Below are positions 7,659 to 15,264 of a stretch of 64,000 nt of DNA, in pieces. Under the pieces are notes generated by a model. It saw only the letters and a list, made by a program, of their open reading frames with translations. It ran no database searches and was not told the DNA's origin. The stretch is from contig NZ_WFKM01000013.1 of NCBI RefSeq assembly GCF_011007365.1, positions 62,001-126,000 on the forward strand, read 5' to 3'. The stretch comes from Sphingobacterium sp. xlx-96 (GTDB lineage: Bacteria > Bacteroidota > Bacteroidia > Sphingobacteriales > Sphingobacteriaceae). Numbering within the stretch: position 1 is the first letter of the stretch; every line of letters starts with the position of its first letter. Position numbers and translations under genes: made by a program.

Positions 7659-9437
7659 ATGATAGAAAAACAGAATTTAAGACTATTTGATTTGGCAAGG
7701 CGTCAGATTGAGTTATATCCTAATTTACGTATGTTTGGGTCTAAACTAGATGGTCAGTGGCATTATCTTAGTACCCAAGAGTTTTTGGACCAAGTGGATA
7801 ATTTGTCGTTGGGATTGTTGGAACTAGGAGTTGTAGCTGGTGAAAAAGTAGGACTGATTGCGGATAGTAGCGTCGAATGGCACATAATGGATTTTGCCAT
7901 ACAGCAGATAGGCGCAGTCGTCGTAGCTATGTATCCAAATATTACCGATACAGATTATCAATATATATTCAATGATGCCGAGGTAAAGCTTTGTGTTGTA
8001 GGGAATAAGACGTTATATAACCGTATTAGCAATCTAAAATCCGGGATTTATAGCTTAAAGTATATCTTTTGTATGGCTGAATCTCCAGATGTCAGAAACT
8101 GGTCTGAGTTAAAAAATTTGGGATTGGATAAAGATATTAATATTTTGAATACTTGCCGAAATAATGTTCTATCAACGGATTTAGTGACTTTGATTTATAC
8201 TTCAGGCACCACAGGAAAACCCAAAGGTGTGATGTTGTCCCACGATAACATTATTTTCAATGTCTTGTCGGCTAGAGATATCACCCCTTGTCAGGCTTTT
8301 GATCGCGGACTTACCTTTCTCCCTCCTTGTCATGCCTACGAGCGGATGGTTATTTATACCTATATGTATATAGGAATCACGATTCATATCGCAGAATCCT
8401 TAGAAAAGATAGGACAAAATATAGGCGAGGTGAAGCCTCATATTATGACCGCAGTACCACGTATATTGGAAAAGGTTTACGAGAAGATAATGAAGACGGG
8501 GCACGAACTTTCAGGATTGAAGCGCAAAGTCTTTGAGTGGGCTGTAGATGTTGCTGATAGCTACGATCCGAACCCAGCTAAGCGAAGTGCACTTTATAAT
8601 TTTAAGTTATCTTTAGCCCGAAAGCTAGTTTTAAATAAATGGTATGAAGCATTAGGCGGACATCTTATAACAGTTGCGTCGGGGTCTGCATCTTTACATA
8701 ATAAACTTGCCCGCATGTTTCTAGCAGCAGGTATTCCGATCTATGAAGGGTATGGAATGACCGAAGCATCTCCCCTTATCGCAGTGAATCATTACATCAA
8801 CGGAGTTCGAATAGGCACAGTCGGACTTCCGGTAAAGTATGTTGAGGTCAGGTTGGCCTCAGATGGTGAAATACTGGTCAAAGGGCCTAATGTGATGATG
8901 GGATATTACAAAGATCCAGAGGAGACCAATAAGACCATTGTCGATGGTTGGTTACATACGGGAGATATTGCTGTTCTTGAGGAGGATCGCTTTATCAAGA
9001 TTATTGATCGAAAAAAGGAGATGTTCAAGATATCTGGAGGCAAGTACGTGATCCCTCAGCCTATCGAGAAGCGACTTGTAGAATCGCCCTTTATTGAACA
9101 GGCAATGGTAATTGGTGATGGACAAAAATTTGCATCAGCGTACATTGTTCCAAATTATTCTAATCTATTAGAATGGAGCCGAAAAAATGCGCCAGATATA
9201 GTGAAGATGTCGAGAGAGCAGTTCCTTAAGCAAGAGGTTGTTTTGAAGAAAATAAATAGTGAAATTCGGGTTGCCAATCAACATTTTGGAAATTGGGAAC
9301 AGATTAAGAAGCCTATAATTTTGACGGAAGAGTTTACCATAGAAAGTGGTGAGCTAACGCCGACTCTCAAAATGAAGCGAAAGGTGATTTTGGAAAAGTA
9401 TAAGAACTTATTTGACGATTTGTATCCTTCTGCCTAA
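7659..9437 (+). CDS. Long-chain acyl-CoA synthetase (AMP-forming)
   Basis: A 592-residue adenylate-forming enzyme. The P-loop-like signature YTSGTTGKPKGVMLSHDN is near residue 180, followed by GYGMTEASP (about 365), the hinge region LHTGDIAVLEEDRFIKIIDRKKE and the C-terminal SGGKYVIP, where long-chain synthetases have their A10-type segment. The enzyme activates fatty acids with ATP and CoA for beta-oxidation or lipid remodelling. It lacks the FadD-specific name-level features needed to call the exact substrate chain length. The diacylglycerol kinase-like gene follows 10 bases later, suggesting a lipid-metabolism unit. Confidence 0.92.
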   Translation: MIEKQNLRLFDLARRQIELYPNLRMFGSKLDGQWHYLSTQEFLDQVDNLSLGLLELGVVAGEKVGLIADSSVEWHIMDFAIQQIGAVVVAMYPNITDTDYQYIFNDAEVKLCVVGNKTLYNRISNLKSGIYSLKYIFCMAESPDVRNWSELKNLGLDKDINILNTCRNNVLSTDLVTLIYTSGTTGKPKGVMLSHDNIIFNVLSARDITPCQAFDRGLTFLPPCHAYERMVIYTYMYIGITIHIAESLEKIGQNIGEVKPHIMTAVPRILEKVYEKIMKTGHELSGLKRKVFEWAVDVADSYDPNPAKRSALYNFKLSLARKLVLNKWYEALGGHLITVASGSASLHNKLARMFLAAGIPIYEGYGMTEASPLIAVNHYINGVRIGTVGLPVKYVEVRLASDGEILVKGPNVMMGYYKDPEETNKTIVDGWLHTGDIAVLEEDRFIKIIDRKKEMFKISGGKYVIPQPIEKRLVESPFIEQAMVIGDGQKFASAYIVPNYSNLLEWSRKNAPDIVKMSREQFLKQEVVLKKINSEIRVANQHFGNWEQIKKPIILTEEFTIESGELTPTLKMKRKVILEKYKNLFDDLYPSA

Positions 9438-9447
9438 ATGTACTGCT

Positions 9448-9813
9448 ATGTCGGAGTTCAAGAAAAGAATAGATAGTTTTAAGTATGCTCTTAATGGGTT
9501 CAAAATTCTATTTAAAGAAGAGTTTAATGCCAAAGTTCATCTTGTATCTGCGATTTTAGCCCTGATTTTAGGGTTTTTGTTTGATCTCAATACATTTGAG
9601 TGGATTGCCATTTTGTTGGCTATAGCAATGGTAATAAGCTCCGAGTTGATAAATACAGCGATTGAATATCTTGCCAATTTTGTCTCCCCTGAAAAAAGAA
9701 CAGTGATCAAGAAAGTAAAGGATTTAGCCGCTGCTGCGGTTCTTACAGCAGCTATCGTCGCCCTGTTTATTGGGATAATTATATTTGGGACAAAAATTTT
9801 AACGCTGATTTAG
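9448..9813 (+). CDS. Diacylglycerol/undecaprenol kinase, DgkA family
   Basis: I place the start at 9448 (MSEFKKRIDSFKYALNG), 10 bases after the acyl-CoA synthetase stop; starting earlier would overlap that gene without adding a recognisable domain. The 121-residue protein has an amphipathic N-terminus, EEFNAKVHL, and three membrane helices, with the family signature SSELINTAIE and the conserved KDLAAAAVL. Family members phosphorylate diacylglycerol or undecaprenol in the inner membrane. Gram-positive-like relatives are undecaprenol kinases, so the lipid acceptor is uncertain. Confidence 0.9.
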   Translation: MSEFKKRIDSFKYALNGFKILFKEEFNAKVHLVSAILALILGFLFDLNTFEWIAILLAIAMVISSELINTAIEYLANFVSPEKRTVIKKVKDLAAAAVLTAAIVALFIGIIIFGTKILTLI

Positions 9814-9827
9814 ACCTGTTTTAATAA

Positions 9828-9873
9828 AATAGTTTCGGATTGAATGACATCTCTCATCCAATCCGAAACTATT
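9828..9873. terminator. Strong convergent terminator
   Basis: A 15-base perfect stem (AATAGTTTCGGATTG at 9828-9842 with its complement at 9859-9873) lies between the DgkA gene and the convergent DsbA-family gene. T-rich sequence follows on the plus side (CTTTTATT). Confidence 0.85.
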
Positions 9874-9876
9874 CTT

Positions 9877-10581
9877 TTATTCACAACCTTTAGTGTTGCA
9901 GCTTGGTGCATTTTGATCTGCCACAAGCTGAATCGTATTCTTATCAGACCATTCAGAAAGAGCTTTCGCTAAAGTTTGTTCAAACATTTCCTGAGGTTGA
10001 GCTCCAGATATAGCATATTTACGGTCATAGACAAAGAAAGGAACACCCGTCACGCCAATTTGTCTGGCTTCATGAATATCCATCTTCACTTCATCCTCGA
10101 ATTCCCCACGTTCCAAAGCTGCTGCCATATCCTCTTTATCTAGCTCCAACGCTGTGGCAAGTTCCTTCAACGTTTCTAGATCATCCACATTTTTACCATC
10201 GGTAAAATAGCTTCTAAATAATAACTCTTCCGCTTCCAATTGCTTACCGTGTTTTTTTGCATAATGCGCAAACATGTGCGCACGAAATGAATTTGCTACC
10301 ACAGATTTGTCCATATTATACGTCAAGCCCTCCGTAGCAGCCATCTCAGTCACTTGTTTATTTAATTGCTTAGCCTGTTCTATGTTCATTCCTTTGTGCC
10401 TAGCCAAATAGTCGTCAATACCAATCGTCGTATCGGTTTGCAGATCCGGATTTAACTGATAGCTCTTCCATTCTATTTCGATACGATCCTTATTGGGCAG
10501 TGTTTCCAATGACTTTTCCAACTTTCGTTTTCCTATATAACAGAATGGGCACATTACATCACTCCATATTTCGATTTTCAT
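9877..10581 (-). CDS. DsbA-family oxidoreductase, FrnE-like
   Basis: The start at 10581 (MKIEIWSDVMCPFCYIGK) is preceded by GGAG five bases upstream; an ATG nine bases earlier (MEQ) is possible. The roughly 234-residue protein has a thioredoxin fold with the redox motif CPFC at about residues 11-14, a helical insertion (about 50-160) and the cis-proline loop GVTGVPFFV. This matches the FrnE subgroup of DsbA proteins. No signal peptide is seen, so it should be cytosolic. Its C-terminus carries two further cysteines (PSCNTKGC) that could take part in disulfide exchange. Confidence 0.9.
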   Translation of the reverse strand: MKIEIWSDVMCPFCYIGKRKLEKSLETLPNKDRIEIEWKSYQLNPDLQTDTTIGIDDYLARHKGMNIEQAKQLNKQVTEMAATEGLTYNMDKSVVANSFRAHMFAHYAKKHGKQLEAEELLFRSYFTDGKNVDDLETLKELATALELDKEDMAAALERGEFEDEVKMDIHEARQIGVTGVPFFVYDRKYAISGAQPQEMFEQTLAKALSEWSDKNTIQLVADQNAPSCNTKGCE

Positions 10582-10694
10582 TTGCTCCATAGCTTGATAT
10601 TTTAGAACTGTAAAGATAGCTATATTACTTATTGTGGAATAACTACCGACACAAATATGACAACAAGCAAACAAGGATAAGCCGTAACGGGTAA
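10582..10694. other. First part of a 390-base intergenic region
   Basis: Between the DsbA-family start and the Crp/Fnr-like site no gene is seen. A TATCTTTA sequence on the minus strand, about 30 bases before the DsbA start, could serve as a weak -7 box. The rest of the gap holds the palindrome, a -7 box and repeat D, listed separately. Confidence 0.4.
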
Positions 10695-10710
10695 TGTAAC
10701 ATAAGTCACA
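10695..10710. promoter_or_regulatory. Crp/Fnr-type palindromic operator
   Basis: TGTAAC-ATAA-GTCACA is a 16-base near-palindrome of two TGTrAC half sites with a four-base centre, the general shape of Crp/Fnr family sites. Its centre lies 41-42 bases upstream of the start predicted from the -7 box at 10732-10739, the classic class II activator position. The target would be the sulfur operon beginning at 10974. Confidence 0.5.
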
Positions 10711-10731
10711 GTGAGACCCGTATATTCGTTG

Positions 10732-10739
10732 TAACTTTA
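10732..10739 (+). promoter_or_regulatory. Putative -7 box for the sulfur operon
   Basis: TAACTTTA differs from TAnnTTTG only at the last base. No good -33 TTTG is seen, which fits an activator-dependent promoter. The resulting leader would be about 230 bases and would include repeat D. Confidence 0.4.
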
Positions 10740-10870
10740 CCGTAGGAAAGACAGATTAGTGAGGCATAATTATTAACTTTCCACGGATTGGAAATTTATT
10801 TCTAGAATTTAAAGATATCAAAGTATGAAATCTCCAGACGTAGCACAAATGCACAGATATTAACGAAAAT

Positions 10871-10913
10871 ATTTATTTCGTGAGCTCGCTAAACCCGGTT
10901 TGGATGTTCCATC
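10871..10913 (+). repeat. Dispersed intergenic palindromic repeat, copy D
   Basis: Contains TTTCGTGAGCTCGCTAA, then ACCCGGTTTGGATGTTCCA. This is a near match over about 38 bases to the reverse complement of copy B (24031-24078), differing at only a few positions, and a partial match to copies A and C. It lies in the presumed leader of the MBL-rhodanese operon in the orientation opposite to the other three relative to the next gene. Confidence 0.6.
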
Positions 10914-10973
10914 TATTAGCTGAAAAGACAGACTGATCTATCAATTGACGGATCATAACATAATTATTTATAA

Positions 10974-12383
10974 ATGAAAGTAGAACAGATTTATACAGGA
11001 TGTTTGGCGCAGGGCGCTTACTATATTGTCGCTAATGGAGAAGCGGCTATTATTGATCCTTTGCGGGAGACAAAGCCTTATTTGGATCTTCTCGCAAAAG
11101 ACGGCGTAAAGCTCAAGTATATTTTTGAGACGCATTTTCACGCCGACTTTGTTAGTGGTCATGTTGATCTTGCTCGTAAGACCGGTGCTCAGATAGTGTA
11201 TGGACCTACGGCCAATCCTTCTTTTGAGGCTATTATCGCTGCGGATAATCAAGTTTTTACGATCGGTGATGCTAAGGTCAAAGTGTTACATACCCCCGGA
11301 CATACCTTAGAGAGCTCTTCATACCTTTTATCAGATGCTGATGGCGTCGAAAAAGCCCTTTTTAGTGGAGATACACTTTTCTTGGGGGATGTGGGACGTC
11401 CTGATCTGGCGCAGAAGGCAGCTGGCATGACACAAGAAGAATTAGCAGGGATGTTGTATGAAAGTATTTATACTAAGATACTTCCCTTATCTGACACGAT
11501 TATGGTTTATCCTGCTCACGGCGCAGGTTCAGCATGCGGAAAAAACATGATGAAAGAAACTATGGATAGTTTGGGTAACCAGAAGAAAGTAAACTATGCA
11601 TTGAACCAGCCTTCTAAAGAAGCTTTTATCAAAGCTGTTACAGATGGTTTGCTTCCTCCCCCAGCTTATTTTGGAATGAATGTATCGATGAATAAACAGG
11701 GGTATAATAGTTTTGAGAATGTGTTAGCACAGGGATTACGTGGATTATCTCCGACAGAGTTTGAAGCGATGGCTGAAAACACGGGGAGCTTAATTTTAGA
11801 TACCCGATCCAGCGAAGTATTTGCGCAAGGTTTTATTCCACAGTCAGTCAATATTGGACTTAAGGGCGATTTTGCACCATGGGTCGGAGCAATGATCGTT
11901 GATGTCAAACAACCGATTTTATTGGTAGTAGATCCTGGCAGCGAAGAAGAAGCCGTAACTCGGTTGAGCCGGGTAGGATTCGATAACGTCGTAGGCTATC
12001 TTTTAGGAGGTTTTGATGCTTGGAAGGCAGAAGCAAGAGAGGTTGATACCGTTAATAGAATTACTGCGGAGCAATTTGCAGTGGAAGCTAAACCTAATGG
12101 AGATAAAATCATAGATGTCCGCAAGGAGAGTGAGTACGCAGCCGAACATGTAGACCAAGCCTATAACAAGCCTCTAGCCTATCTTAATGATTGGATAAAG
12201 GATCTAAATCCCAAAGAACACTTTTATTTACATTGTGCCGGTGGGTATAGAAGTATGATAGCAGCCAGTATTCTCCAAGCACGGGGATATCGTAACTTTA
12301 GTGAAGTGGAAGGAGGTTACAATGCCATCAAACAAACAGAGATTCCACGAACAGATTTTATCTGCCAGAGCAAGATATTGTAA
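10974..12383 (+). CDS. MBL-fold hydrolase fused to two rhodanese domains (persulfide dioxygenase/sulfurtransferase-like)
   Basis: A 469-residue cytosolic protein. The N-terminal metallo-beta-lactamase domain (about 1-245) has the metal motif THFHADFVSGH, HTPGHT and the FSGDTLF segment, as in ETHE1-type glutathione persulfide dioxygenases. Two rhodanese domains follow. In the first (about 260-355) the catalytic cysteine position is Asp 320 (VVDPGS), so it should be inactive; in the second (about 365-460) Cys 421 sits in HCAGGYRS, an active-looking loop. Such fusions handle sulfane sulfur from sulfide or persulfide. It heads an operon with a TPMT-like methyltransferase and a DUF2892 membrane protein. 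Confidence 0.9.
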   Translation: MKVEQIYTGCLAQGAYYIVANGEAAIIDPLRETKPYLDLLAKDGVKLKYIFETHFHADFVSGHVDLARKTGAQIVYGPTANPSFEAIIAADNQVFTIGDAKVKVLHTPGHTLESSSYLLSDADGVEKALFSGDTLFLGDVGRPDLAQKAAGMTQEELAGMLYESIYTKILPLSDTIMVYPAHGAGSACGKNMMKETMDSLGNQKKVNYALNQPSKEAFIKAVTDGLLPPPAYFGMNVSMNKQGYNSFENVLAQGLRGLSPTEFEAMAENTGSLILDTRSSEVFAQGFIPQSVNIGLKGDFAPWVGAMIVDVKQPILLVVDPGSEEEAVTRLSRVGFDNVVGYLLGGFDAWKAEAREVDTVNRITAEQFAVEAKPNGDKIIDVRKESEYAAEHVDQAYNKPLAYLNDWIKDLNPKEHFYLHCAGGYRSMIAASILQARGYRNFSEVEGGYNAIKQTEIPRTDFICQSKIL

Positions 12384-12388
12384 TATTT

Positions 12389-12985
12389 ATGGAAGAACAG
12401 CTTATTGAACTTGACGCTTTCTATTGGGAGCGTAGATGGAAGGATAAACAAACGAGATGGGACATTGGCTATGCCTCGCCTGCTATTGTGCGGTACGCAG
12501 AAAATTATTCCAATAAAGACGCGGCTATTCTTATTCCGGGATGCGGCAACGCCTATGAAGCAGCATGGCTAATGGATCATGGCTTTAACAATGTCACAGT
12601 ATTAGACATTTCACCTACTGCTATTGCCAATGCACAGCAAGTTATCAAAAGCGATGTCCGGTTGCAATTTGTCTGTGCCGATTTTTTTACTTACCAAGGG
12701 CAATTCGATTTAATCTTGGAACAAACATTTTTTTGTGCCATACCGGTTTCAAGACGTCAAGAGTACACTGCAAAGATGACGAGTTTACTTCATGAAAAAG
12801 GACGTCTGGTGGGCGTTTTATTCGATCGAGAGTTTGAAGATCAGGGACCACCATTTGGTGGCAGCCTATTGGAATATCAATCCCTGTTCGCAGATAATTT
12901 TGATTTTGATCGCTTTGAATGCTGTTATAACAGCATTCCGGCTCGAGCAGGTACCGAATTATTTATCAATTTAATAAAGAGATGA
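12389..12985 (+). CDS. TPMT-family SAM-dependent methyltransferase
   Basis: A 198-residue class I methyltransferase. The N-terminal FYWERRWKDKQTRWDIGYASP and the glycine motif ILIPGCGNAYEAAWL, followed by VTVLDISPTAI, are characteristic of the thiopurine/thiol S-methyltransferase group; ends with a compact C-terminus. Likely substrates are thiols or similar small sulfur or selenium compounds. The gene starts five bases after the MBL-rhodanese stop and overlaps the next gene by four bases (ATGA), so the three are translationally linked. A thiol or sulfide detoxification role is inferred from that context. Confidence 0.85.
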   Translation: MEEQLIELDAFYWERRWKDKQTRWDIGYASPAIVRYAENYSNKDAAILIPGCGNAYEAAWLMDHGFNNVTVLDISPTAIANAQQVIKSDVRLQFVCADFFTYQGQFDLILEQTFFCAIPVSRRQEYTAKMTSLLHEKGRLVGVLFDREFEDQGPPFGGSLLEYQSLFADNFDFDRFECCYNSIPARAGTELFINLIKR

Positions 12986-13173
12986 AAGAATTGTTTTTAA
13001 AGAACTGGACCTTTATGCGTGTGTTTAGAATAGCATTGGGGCTTATCGTTGCGGCTCAAGGCCTACATAGCAACGAATGGATATTTGTTGTACTAGGATT
13101 AATATTTGCAGTTATATCCTTTTTGAATTTAGGTTGTTCAGCCTATGGCGGTAGCTGTAATTATAGAAGGTAG
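12982..13173 (+). CDS. DUF2892/YgaP-type small membrane protein
   Basis: A 63-residue protein whose ATG overlaps the methyltransferase stop by four bases. It has the short polar start KNWTFMRVFRIALG, two membrane helices (about 12-27 and 30-48) and a cysteine-containing end (LGCSAYGGSC). This pattern matches the membrane part of rhodanese-associated DUF2892 proteins (YgaP-like). It may anchor or channel sulfur species for the operon; that is inference from family company. Confidence 0.75.
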   Translation: MKELFLKNWTFMRVFRIALGLIVAAQGLHSNEWIFVVLGLIFAVISFLNLGCSAYGGSCNYRR

Positions 13174-13181
13174 GCAAAAAA

Positions 13182-13208
13182 GTAGACCTGCCATTACAGC
13201 AGGCCTAC
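13182..13208 (-). terminator. Terminator after the SusCD-lipoprotein operon
   Basis: A 10-base stem with one mismatch (GTAGACCTGC/GCAGGCCTAC). On the minus strand it is followed by TTTTTTG, so it should end the minus-strand operon; it may also affect the sulfur operon on the plus strand. Confidence 0.7.
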
Positions 13209-13219
13209 CACCCTATTAA

Positions 13220-13657
13220 CTACCTGATTTTTATATATTTTTCAGTGATATGCTGCTTGATGCCGAGCTCCGGCAACTCTTCCTTACCTTGCTGTGTTAG
13301 CGTATCTCCCTTCAAAGATATCGTAAACTTAAACTGTTTACCTTCCCAGGGTCTATAGCTACAGAAGTCTAAGTTTTCCGTATACTCGTTTCCTTTTAAC
13401 TGATACCTGCCACCACCACTTACGAATAGCGTAGTGCTATCTTTCCCTTGATTTTTATCGTGATTAAAGAAAGCAAAATGCGTTGCATTAATCACCTTAA
13501 TCATTTCCGTTTTGGCACTATCGACTTGTACATAGACGGTATCCCCATCTTTTATTGTTGTACTTTCAATAAGTCTATAGCTTCCCATTAAGCTACTCGC
13601 CTGCTTTTGGCAAGACATGATCAGACACGTCCCAACTATTAATATATAAAAACGCAT
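13220..13657 (-). CDS. Small lipoprotein of the SusCD operon
   Basis: Starting at 13657, four bases after the SusD stop, the 145-residue protein begins MRFYILIVGTCLIMSC, a lipoprotein signal peptide with Cys 16; the longer frame upstream would overlap SusD and hide the signal. The mature part contains GSYRLIESTTIKDGDTV and many beta-strand stretches and resembles lipocalin-like DUF4488-type domains, but I am not sure of the family. Its position makes it an accessory surface or periplasmic protein of the SusCD transporter. Confidence 0.7.
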   Translation of the reverse strand: MRFYILIVGTCLIMSCQKQASSLMGSYRLIESTTIKDGDTVYVQVDSAKTEMIKVINATHFAFFNHDKNQGKDSTTLFVSGGGRYQLKGNEYTENLDFCSYRPWEGKQFKFTISLKGDTLTQQGKEELPELGIKQHITEKYIKIR

Positions 13658-13661
13658 AATT

Positions 13662-15251
13662 TTATTGTTTATCCCACCATACTCTACCACTCAAATTATC
13701 TCCCCCAGGTACAGCAGCGGCAGCAGCTTTATAGTAAGCACTATTTGTGGTAGCTTCTTCCGCTGTTGGATAAGGTAGTCTCCGAGGTATAGTGCCGTTC
13801 GTCGCATTTCCCGGATAGACTACTGGGGTTAGCAAAGGATATCCTGTCCTTCGCCAGTTAAACCATGACTCATAGAAATTTAAAGCGGTGTTATGGTGTA
13901 TCCAATACTGTGTACTAATCTGTTTAAGACCATCTGTTAGGGGATTCGCCGCGACGAAGCTGTTGGCATCACTTTCGGAGATAGCCAACTTGGGATCATA
14001 TTGGCCCAAAAATGTAATTCCAGCTTTTACACCATTGGCATAATGCGTAGCTGCAGAACCTCCTATTCCCCATCTTTGCGCAGCTTCTGCGAGTAATAAT
14101 TCACTTTCAGCATAGGTTAATATGAAGGTTACACCATCAGGTTTGATCATTCCAGGATGCGGTGATGAGTACTCTGGGAAGGATGTGTACGACGGATGCG
14201 AGGATATAGCATACAATTGATTGTTATTTAGGTCTTTACCGTTAGGCATTCCTTTTTGCAGAGCCGGATCTGTCAGATAGTTCTGGTTGATGTTCTTATA
14301 ACTTTTTACACCCACATTAGGCCATACTTGTGTTGCAGCCACTTTTATTCTCGGATCGTTACTGCTTTTCAATGCATTGATGAATGTATCTGACCATTTG
14401 ACATAGTAATGCTCAGAACCACCATCACCCACCAATACCTGGCTATTACGGTTTTGTGTAACGCGAGCGCCGGCTTCGTCATGTTGCACAAAGGCATTGT
14501 CGGCATTACCAGTTAGGGTCTTCCCTATTACTTTAGTCGCATAGGTCTTTGCTGTGTTTTCATCCACCTTGGTCAATCGCATAGCTAGACGTAGTATTAA
14601 AGAATTGCCGAAGCGTTTCCATTTCTCTAGATCCCCCTTGTAGATTAAGTCCCCTGTAATGTTATCCGCATTAGGATCTAAGGCATTGGTAGCTTCTTCC
14701 AGCTCTTTCAGCATATCCATATAGATCTCCTGCTGTTTGTCATATTTCGTAGAAAGAACCTTTTTGTAATACCCTTGACCAGCTTCTGAATAAGGAACAT
14801 CACCATATAGGTCTGTGATCCGAGCAAATATGAGCGCTTTCCAAATCCGAGCTACTTGATGTACATTTTTATATTTCTCATTGCCACGGGTCATTTCCAC
14901 TACATCTACAATCGGCTTTACTTGTTCTTCGTAGGCTCTCTCCCAATACGAAGAGGTGTACCAGGGTGTTAACAAATATTTGTCGCCAGCCCAGTAACTA
15001 ATCACTGTAGACAGTCCCTGCATCATAGTCCCTGAATATATGAGGTTGATGCGCCAGGTTTCGTAAGCAAAGTCTATACTACCAGTATATGTTAATTGTG
15101 CAGTTGATAGCACAAAATTAGGGTCAAAGTTTGTAGCACCATAAGAGATGGGATCTGTATTAATCGCCACAAAATCTTTGGTACAACTTGTATTACTAAG
15201 CGTCCCTGCTAATAATAGGAACGCTAATATATTTAATTTTTTGATTTTCAT
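13662..15251 (-). CDS. SusD/RagB-like outer-membrane nutrient-binding lipoprotein
   Basis: Start at 15251 gives MKIKKLNILAFLLLAGTLS and a lipobox ending in Cys 23 (NTSC); upstream extension would overlap SusC. The 529-residue protein follows the SusD-like_2 pattern: TKDFVAINTDP near the N-terminus, the helical TPR scaffold with ARIWKALIFARITDLYGDVPYSEA, EKWKRFGNSLILRLAMRL, a long C-terminal insertion and ESWFNWRRTGYP near the end. SusD proteins cap the SusC channel and bind the nutrient at the surface. No glycoside hydrolase or peptidase gene is in the cluster, so the ligand is unknown. Confidence 0.92.
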   Translation of the reverse strand: MKIKKLNILAFLLLAGTLSNTSCTKDFVAINTDPISYGATNFDPNFVLSTAQLTYTGSIDFAYETWRINLIYSGTMMQGLSTVISYWAGDKYLLTPWYTSSYWERAYEEQVKPIVDVVEMTRGNEKYKNVHQVARIWKALIFARITDLYGDVPYSEAGQGYYKKVLSTKYDKQQEIYMDMLKELEEATNALDPNADNITGDLIYKGDLEKWKRFGNSLILRLAMRLTKVDENTAKTYATKVIGKTLTGNADNAFVQHDEAGARVTQNRNSQVLVGDGGSEHYYVKWSDTFINALKSSNDPRIKVAATQVWPNVGVKSYKNINQNYLTDPALQKGMPNGKDLNNNQLYAISSHPSYTSFPEYSSPHPGMIKPDGVTFILTYAESELLLAEAAQRWGIGGSAATHYANGVKAGITFLGQYDPKLAISESDANSFVAANPLTDGLKQISTQYWIHHNTALNFYESWFNWRRTGYPLLTPVVYPGNATNGTIPRRLPYPTAEEATTNSAYYKAAAAAVPGGDNLSGRVWWDKQ

Positions 15252-15264
15252 GGGGCCTGTGGAT

